Shown piece by piece: positions 58,000 to 64,000 of a stretch of DNA of 64,000 nt (its first letter is position 1; each line of letters begins with the position of its first letter). The DNA is from Bedellia somnulentella (taxonomy: Eukaryota > Arthropoda > Insecta > Lepidoptera > Bedelliidae): contig OY755174.1 in the NCBI GenBank assembly GCA_963576735.1, forward strand, positions 10,106,001-10,170,000. Reading direction: 5' to 3'. The notes under the pieces were generated by a model that saw only the letters and a list, made by a program, of their open reading frames with translations, ran no database searches and was not told the DNA's origin. Both the position numbers and the translations under genes were made by a program.

Positions 58000-60944
58000 G
58001 CAGGAAAATCGTTTGCTGTTTGACGGATTTCCGTCAACTTACAAGTTTCCTAGGAAACTTATAAGTTAACGAGTTTGATGAATATATATATATATATATA
58101 TGTCGCAGGAAAATCGTCAAACTCGTTAACTTATAAGTTTCCTAGGAAACTTGCAAGTTGACGGAAATCCGTCAAACAGCAAAGGAATTTACATTTTACC
58201 TGATAGGTTTTAGGAAACTTGTAAAATAACGAACTCACCTCAGGAAAATTGTAAGTGGGGATCATTTTGACAAGTTTCCTAGTTTAAAATTCTGTATTTT
58301 AGGAACTTTACAAGTTTCCTGAATCCCGCTAGGTAAGTTGACAATGCAGCGCGCTGACGGCGCGGAGAGAGGGATGTTAGTGAATGCGGATTGGCTGGCG
58401 GCGGTCACGTGACGTGACGCATTCGCGCGTCTTGTCAACTCGGACAATCGAAACTAATATTTTTCTTGCTTTACTAATGCTAATCTATTAATTTGGTATT
58501 ATTTGCTGTTACTCACATAAAATTAAAAGTTTTAAGAGTATTTATTAAATATAAATTGCTTGAGTATACACCGTGATATATAGTATGTTATATAGTACGA
58601 ATACCTTCTAGATCTTTTTTTTAAAAAGCGTTTTTATACCGATACATACATACCTATACTTGCGGAGATAAATCTCTAGAAATGGTGGGTAGCCTGACCA
58701 TCGGAATAAGAAATTTCTTAGCTACTTTTGGAAGTTAAAGGGGAAAAGACTGTATTGTAATGTCTCCAACCGCATCGCCTCCAATGACATCCATTGTTAT
58801 AGGTTACCGCCAGAAATATGTTAGTGCTATTCTTAACCGATGCTTGTAAGATTTTAAACTCTTACAAATTTACTGCATTCATAATAATTTATCCCGCGGT
58901 TGTCCTAAGAGGAGACCAAAGGCTTTTTAAGTGATTGTTATGTGAAGTGGCTGCATATCTAGCGCCACCTTCTGATTTTAGTAGTAATTCGCTACTGTGA
59001 TGTGAGTGTATGAAAAGGACGTCAGAAGGTTGGTTGATTAACGAATGGAAACTAGTGTAAAAATTATTCGTAGTTTTCGTTTATTATTACGTAAGACTAA
59101 CGGCCAGGAAAGCCTTCTTAGTCCAGTTCCTCATTTATATTTGAAAATATCAAAACATTGTCATTACTTTAAATTCATGCTTTTTTTTTACTTAACTCAC
59201 TTCTTAACCAATCATCATAACATAAGTAACTGGTTCTATTAACAATTTCACTAGCAGCCATTAGGAGGCTTACAAATTTCCTAAATTATAAATTCAAAAC
59301 TAGGAAACTTGTCAAAAATGATCCCCACTTACAATTTTCCTGATGTGAGTTCGTTATTTTACAAGTTTCCTAAAACCTATCAGGTAAGATGTAAATTCGC
59401 ATGCTGTTTGCGAAATTCGCAAACAAGTTTCCTAGGAAACTTATAAGTTAACGCGTTTGACGATTTTCTTGCGACATATATATGTTTTTAGTGTTTAGAA
59501 ATTTCATTTTCGGCATTAAATAGTTGGCATCGCTATGATGCATTGTTGCTTATGTTGTTATTGTTTAACTGTAACTGTAAGATTTCCATCATTTTTTTCA
59601 AATCTGTTTGCTGTGACACATTTTTATTCTATTTTATTTAATTAGTAGAACTCACATATAAAATGGCTATCGAAAGTCTCTGCCTACCCAAATTGAAACG
59701 ATTGTAAGTTTATGTGTGTATATTTATGTAGTAGTTTTACTTATTTGTCTATTAGTTTTAGGATTATCAAGTATGTTGCGTTTAATTTCATAATCATCAT
59801 CATCTTACAACAACCGTGATAGCTCAATGTATAAGAACTCCCGTCCGACATGCAGAGAGTTCTAGTCCTCGGTTCTAACCCCGAGTCGGACGAACACCAA
59901 TTTTTCTTTCCTAAATTCATAATGGAAGAAAGAACGAAACAGATAATTTATAAATTGTCTAAGGGTACAACAATAAAATAAATATAAAATTAAAAGCAAA
60001 GACGACTTATACTAAAAGCACAACAACAAAACATATAAAAAGTAACTTAGGAGGGTGGTATTGGGAGGGGTTTTTCTGTAGTATTAATAAATGTCTCCTA
60101 AGCATACGCTTAAAAGCCGATTTACAAGTCGCAGCTTTGATGGGAGGGGGAAGATCATTCCAGCACTTGGATGCCGCAAATTTAAAACTACCGTGAAATG
60201 CAGCAATACGATGCGTAGGCAACAATGTTTTGATTTTGTGATGTTGCAACTGACTTGACCATTTAATCTTTTCGAAGAGTTATGTAGGCTTTATGTTTTG
60301 CGTATGTGTGGTTAATTTATCATGGTTCTTAACGGTGGGAGTAAACATCGTGAGGAAACCCACATGACTCAGTTACACATTATGGTGAAAATGACACGTG
60401 ATGTTCAGAACTATTAGTACCTTTACCGACCCCTTCGGGGATATACGGCGTGAACGTTTGAGTTTGAGATCTTTTTGCAAATCATAACATTAGTTTGGTA
60501 ATTAAAACATAACATTCATAGAGACACCAACTTATCTGGAGAATGAAATATTTGCTACCTATTGCCAAAATAAACATCCTACGCTTTTTAATCATATTTT
60601 ACTGAAATCTCCTACAATATACAAAGTATTTAATAAATATATCAAAAACTTACTACTGTTTAACGTAGATTGTGGTCCCCTACCTGATTAATAAGACACA
60701 AAAAGGTTTTTTTGGACACACAATTTGAATGCAGCCAGCAGCCTTGCGTTTTCCAAATTTCGTCTGTCATTTCCGCTGTTTGAAATTCTACAGATAAGTT
60801 GGCGGTATTATACAAATGTCGCTTTTGATTGCGAAAGGACAAAAGTTTGATTTTATGTATATCTGAACACCTTCCTTTCAGGACACAAAGGCGAATATTC
60901 AACAGTATAAAGAAGAATTATTCGGCAGATCGCGACCGAAATAA
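50660..60944 (+). CDS. Secreted-protein gene, right copy (five coding exons)
   Basis: Exons are 50660-50746, 51449-51574, 53750-53821, 55435-55578 and 60882-60944; all junctions are phase 0 with AG/GT signals, e.g. TTTGTTACAG and GTAAGTAC around exon 3. The product is 163 residues: signal peptide or anchor (residues about 8-27), basic linker, WGFFGTIFHLILE, QANDTKSAYNQISDLVNAQF, helical segment ISRKEFLNILDRNLKGLARL, end FGRSRPK. It is identical to the left copy apart from QD for PS in exon 4. Its last intron has gained a 2.9-kb palindrome and its third a 1-kb transposon, yet the coding sequence is undamaged. Function not recognised. Confidence 0.75.
52175..52510. repeat. Dispersed lepidopteran repeat (right)
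   Basis: The mirror of 6829-7160, with GCGGACGTAGTCGCGGGCAA near its end. Intronic. Confidence 0.55.
53940..55370 (+). repeat. SINE-3 copy (right), split by a transposon
   Basis: The head GCCTCCGTGATCTCGCGG then GGTCTCGGGTTCGAACCCC is at 53946-54015, with body to 54056. It resumes at 55089 and ends near 55370. The interruption is a 1023-bp element; the left copy is continuous. Confidence 0.8.
54066..55088. mobile_element. 1-kb DNA transposon with AGTCTTAC subterminal repeats
   Basis: Ends CGGCTATTCCCAGTAGTC / its complement with 9-bp TSD GGATATTGC (54057-54065 and 55089-55097). The octamer AGTCTTAC or its complement occurs at least seven times, clustered within about 130 bp of each end and often next to CCCA or TGGG. 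Internally it holds a decayed LINE remnant (54470-54600, CTATGTCCACTTGTGGACGT type). No transposase. A 9-bp TSD is common in Mutator-type elements; the assignment is open. Confidence 0.75.
56048..56350 (-). pseudogene. LINE C-terminal fragment (right)
   Basis: Diverged mirror of 4441-4680, retaining DRSKWISIVSARANPK. The LINE 3' UTR-like phrase GGCAGAGACAATCGATATCC is at about 56198. Confidence 0.4.
56534..59475. mobile_element. 2.9-kb nested palindromic element, right arm only
   Basis: Two copies of a roughly 1.4-kb element in inverted orientation (56534-57954 and 58102-59475), separated by (AT)n, an 80-bp deleted derivative (57997-58077) and (TA)n. Each copy starts and ends GTCGCAGGAAAATCGTCAAA / complement and sits in TATATA sequence. 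The ends contain smaller perfect palindromes, AAGTTTCCTAGGAAACTT and TTGACGGAAATCCGTCAA, and many repeats of ACAAGTTTCCT. Each copy carries a SINE-4 (57185-57405; 58650-58850) and a GC-rich block. No ORF of note. Confidence 0.8.
57955..57996. repeat. (AT)n microsatellite at palindrome centre
   Basis: 42 bp of alternating A and T between the first copy and the short derivative. A second, shorter run lies at 58081-58101. Confidence 0.95.
59810..60470 (+). repeat. SINE-2 interrupted by LINE tail (right)
   Basis: Mirror of 3176-3805. The head GTGATAGCTCAATGTATAAG is at 59817 and the body at 60297-60470; the CR1-type LINE fragment lies between (minus, 60007-60249, RIAAFHGSFKFAASKCWNDL). Confidence 0.78.
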
Positions 60945-61224
60945 GAAGCTGTTAAGAATACCTTCATAGTTAATAAATACTAATCAAATTATCGGGTGCT
61001 TTTAATTATACAGGGTCTTCCAAAAAGACCTTTGATGATTACCTACAATAAAAAAATGAATCATCGTCATATATATTTTTTTTGGTTTTAGAAAACAAAG
61101 TTCTTGTTGAAAGACCCAGTTCTTAAACTTTTTTATGAATTAGTTTCAGTTCAAAGGTGTTTGTAACTAACTAAAACTGCGCGGCACTTCGTTTACACCA
61201 TATTTGAAAATTATAACCTTTAGC

Positions 61225-61480
61225 TTTAGCTGTGTAGAGTCGGCTTAGAGTAGCACTACCCCATTTCTTCCGGTGAGTGTACGTAAGAGGGGACTAACGG
61301 TTTTGGGGCTTTAAAGCATTTTTGGGCGATGCGGTTGGAGACCCATCACCAACAACCTTTATTTTACCATCTTTTCCCCACTAAACTTTCCAAAGGTAGC
61401 TGAGGAATTTCTCATTCCTTATTTCTGGCTACCCCATCTAGGGGTTTACAGCCGTGAGTATATGTATGTATGTATGTTGA
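61225..61480 (+). repeat. SINE-4 copy with (TATG)n tail (right)
   Basis: The cleanest copy: starts near CTGTGTAGAGTCGGCTTAGA and ends GCCGTGAGTATATGTATGTATGTATG. It defines the orientation and 3' tail of the family. Confidence 0.75.
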
Positions 61481-61499
61481 AAATTATCTACATGTAAAT

Positions 61500-63085
61500 A
61501 TCGAGATGCTGAGGGCTGGTAAAGGGGTGGTGGCTTCCTGGTTGTACTTCCTTTTCCAAAAAATGTTGGTCGAGTGGCAAAGTACCACAAGACTGGTGCA
61601 AGGCGGTAGTTGTGCCTCTATATAAAGGAAAGGGGTCACACAGGAGGCTAAAAACTACCGTGGAATCAGCCTACTCAGCATTGTCGGTAAATTGTATGCA
61701 AAGGTTTTGATTGAAAGAGTGATGAATGAACGGATGATAAAATTTGGGATGTGCAAGCAGGATTTAGAAAGGCAACGGGATGCATGGACCAAATCTTCTA
61801 TTTAAGGAGCATCACCGAAAAGTTCTTAGCTAAGAACCGAAAGGTGTATTGCTCCTTCATAGATTAAGGCGTATGATAGGGTCGTAAGAAAGTATTTATG
61901 GGAGGTAATTTAAATCTTTTTGTTCATGAAAACCTCATGTGGGGATTATTACTAATAAATAAAGGAAAGAAAAATTTCGACACAGGCGGGATTCGAACCC
62001 GCGACCTCGGGTATACGCCCCCGTCGCCCTTGCCAATTGAGCTACCGTGTCAATGGCTGCCAGCGCGAAATTCTTCTATCCTTTATTTCTTTTACACGTT
62101 TCAGTAGTGTTTGCGTTTCCTACCTCCGCTGGCAGCTGGCTGACACGGTAGCTCAATTGGCAAGAGCGACGGGGCTTATACCCGAAGTCACGGGTTCGAA
62201 TCCCGCCTGTGTCGAAATTTTTCTTTCCTTTATTTATTCTTTATTTATTAGTAATTTATGGGAGGTGTTGTCCAAGTTCGGTTTGGGGAGTCAACTTATA
62301 CGTGCACTGGTATCACTCTGTGAGAATTCCCGTGCATGTGTAAGAATAAACGGGGAAAATACTGACTGGTTCGGTATCTCTCGGGGTGTCCGACAGGGTT
62401 GTGTAGCTTCTCCGTAGCTCTTCAACTTGTTCATGGATGACTGTCTGATAGATTTAATTATATAACATAATTATGGACTAAGCGTACATTAATAACATAA
62501 TTATGGACTAAGAATGGGTGGATTCGTCATCAAATGCCTCTTATACGCTGATGATCAAGTGTTACTGGCATCGTCGGTTGAAGAGTTGCAAGAGATGATG
62601 AATATTGAATGTGTATCTTTTAAAAGAAAGGGAATGAGGGTGAATGAAGAGAAAACCAAAACCATGGTTTTTGAGAGAGAGGAGAATATGACCGAATGCG
62701 TTATTGAAATTAATGGTAAGAAAGTGAAACAAGTGAAAGAGTTTGTATATCTGGGGAGTTGGTTTACTAGGGATGGAAAGTGTGATGAAGATATCGAGAG
62801 AAGAGTGAAGAAGGGTAATGCGATTAATGAAGCTTTGAATAGTCTCATGTCTAGTCAGTCGGTGTCCGAAAAAACTCGAATGGCAGTGCATGATGCTGTT
62901 CTGGTTCCTCCGCTTATGAATGGCAGTGAATGTTGGGTGTGGCAAAAGAAACATGAGAGCAGAGTGAATGCAGTAGAGGTGAGGTCCCTCAGAAAATTTT
63001 GTAATGTAAGGTTATCTGAGCGTGTGAGAAATGACGTGATTCGTAAAAGGTGCGGCGTGAAAGACGATATTCTACAAATATCTTA
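61500..63085 (+). pseudogene. LINE reverse transcriptase (right copy)
   Basis: Mirror of the left LINE: NYRGISLLSIVGKLYAKVL (about 61650), then LGSQLIRALVSLCENSRACV, GISRGVRQGCVASP (to 62417), and after a stop, LLYADDQVLLASSVEELQ at 62540. It ends at 63085 through a deletion of the 3' part. The segment between GVRQGCV and YADD is missing in both arms, so this deletion is ancient. A SINE-1 pair interrupts it at 61907-62253. Confidence 0.85.
61907..62253. repeat. SINE-1 inverted pair inserted as one unit, right arm only
   Basis: 347 bp between two copies of ATTTATGGGAGGT (61894-61906 and 62254-62266). The left-arm LINE has one copy. It comprises a minus-oriented SINE-1 (head 61979-62052), a linker of about 95 bp, and a plus-oriented SINE-1 (head 62139-62213). 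Both heads keep box A and box B. Confidence 0.85.
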
Positions 63086-63296
63086 TATTTAACTCCTACT
63101 GTATCGTTTTGCTATTTGGTAAAGACTTTTCGGTGATGATTCTTAATAGATTAAAAGATTATCCGTTGGCTACTATTGATGTCATCCCGATGCCGTAATG
63201 TGAGTGAGTGAGTTCGCTTATGTGTACACGAGTATTGCTTCAACTATTTCTATTTTTTGAAATAATTAAATCTAATTACTATACAGGGTGTCCAAG

Positions 63297-63873
63297 GACG
63301 GAATACCCCTAGGGGTACCCGAATTACCCCCATGTATGTTCTGCGACTTATTGTAGTTTTCGAGATTTTTTTCATATTTTTTTGTTAAACCATGGCTTAT
63401 TTGACATTATTGGTCACAGAGATATCAATTGTTGAGGTACAAGCTTGATTTTTTTTCTGAAATAGGTGAACAGTAGCACTTGCAAAAACAAAAGCAATTG
63501 TGAGCCGATATGCTACTATTAAGCCATTAAAAAAATGTTGCATCCTAAGTTTGTTAAAATGTTTAAATTAAAGATCTCTTTTGAAACGATTTAAAAAAAA
63601 CTTATCCCAAAAATGTCTCCAAAATTATTTTTATAAACTTGCCAATTTCGTCAGCTATTTGCCATGTTAATTTGATTGAGCTATCTCCACGACTTCACCT
63701 ATTTCAGAAAAAATAATCAAGCTTGTATCTCAACAATTGATGTCTCTGTGACCAATAATGTCAAATAAGCCATGGTTTAACAAAAAATATGAAAAAAAAT
63801 CATATCTCGAAAACCACAAAAAGTCGCAGAACATACATGGGGGTAATTCGGGTATCCCTAGGGGTAATTTAAA
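63297..63873. mobile_element. Foldback element outside the right arm
   Basis: Inverted arms of about 180 bp: CCCCTAGGGGTACCCGAATT ... GGTGAA (63303-63475) and its complement (63694-63867), with a loop of about 220 bp. It is preceded by TACAGGGTGTCC. The right end is cut by SINE-1. No ORF. Confidence 0.7.
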
Positions 63874-64000
63874 TCTTTTTGTTCATGAAAACCTCATGTG
63901 GGGATTATTACTAATAAATAAAGAATAAATAAAGGAAAGAAAAATTTCGACACAGGCGGGATTCGAACCCGCGACCTCAGGTATACGCCCCCGTCGCTCT
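63868..64000 (-). repeat. SINE-1 copy at window end
   Basis: Starts AATTTAAATCTTTTTGTTCA, then the CCCCACATGAGG... tail, followed by the tRNA-like head (GGCGGGATTCGAACCCGCGA), truncated by the window edge. It may be half of another inverted pair. Confidence 0.75.

Larger units (their letters stand above)
27455..63252 (-). repeat. Right arm of giant inverted repeat
   Basis: This is the inverted partner of 1-25080. It is about 10.7 kb longer because of right-only insertions of about 15.6 kb in total, against about 5 kb of left-only insertions; the sums balance. Most insertions are bounded by TSDs and have an empty site in the other arm, so the length difference is transposition rather than gross rearrangement. 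Small deletions are also private, for example the LINE 3' part corresponding to left positions 191-540, lost between short ATAT matches. Confidence 0.95.

Noticed and set aside
1..64000. CRISPR arrays, operons, ribosome-binding sites
   Set aside because: Repeats are dispersed SINEs and inverted ends, not spaced direct repeats; the genome is clearly eukaryotic.

Overview
The window is eukaryotic and almost certainly lepidopteran (butterfly or moth). It is AT-rich and intron-bearing, and is packed with insect-type transposons (mariner, Harbinger, hAT, piggyBac-like, Helitron, RTE/CR1-type LINEs) and tRNA-derived SINEs. No bacterial gene organisation is present. One run of exactly 200 N (25467-25666) marks an assembly gap.

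The dominant structure is a giant inverted repeat. Positions 1-25080 read on the minus strand match about 27455-63252 read on the plus strand, with only a few percent base differences by eye. The arms are 25.1 kb and 35.8 kb; the difference is accounted for by transposon insertions present in one arm only, most with clean target-site duplications (TSDs) and a matching empty site in the other arm. Left-only: SINE-2 (1153-1519), piggyBac-like MITE (7923-8032), hairpin insert (about 11609-11815), hAT (13695-15544), Kolobok-like THAP element (18606-20762), small SINE-4 (24876-24960). Right-only: Harbinger (31352-34785), P-like THAP element (36384-37914), restriction-like-endonuclease retroelement (38285-41677), Helitron/foldback/SINE composite (44973-47640), LINE tail (49995-50215), 1-kb element with AGTCTTAC repeats (54066-55088), 2.9-kb nested palindrome (56534-59475), SINE-1 inverted pair (61907-62253). 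The 1.8 kb between gap and right arm (25667-27455) occurs once. Because the symmetry centre lies beside a scaffold gap, two haplotypes of one locus joined head-to-head by the assembler is a serious alternative to a real palindrome.

One convincing host gene lies in the arms, once in each. It is a five-coding-exon gene for a predicted 163-residue secreted protein (minus strand 8857-2705; plus strand 50660-60944) with matching phase-0 introns, a GC-rich candidate promoter/first exon (about 16140-15750 and 42440-42849) and only two amino-acid differences between copies. A separate orphan exon (26135-26338) lies in the single-copy centre.

Of the mobile genes, two look intact: a 966-residue reverse transcriptase with a C-terminal restriction-like endonuclease (38700-41600) and a 377-residue two-exon MADF/BESS protein inside the Harbinger element. 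The Harbinger transposase itself lacks its middle third. The mariner copies share two stop codons, so the element was dead before the arms separated. The remainder is LINE debris, four SINE families, MITEs, foldbacks and microsatellites.
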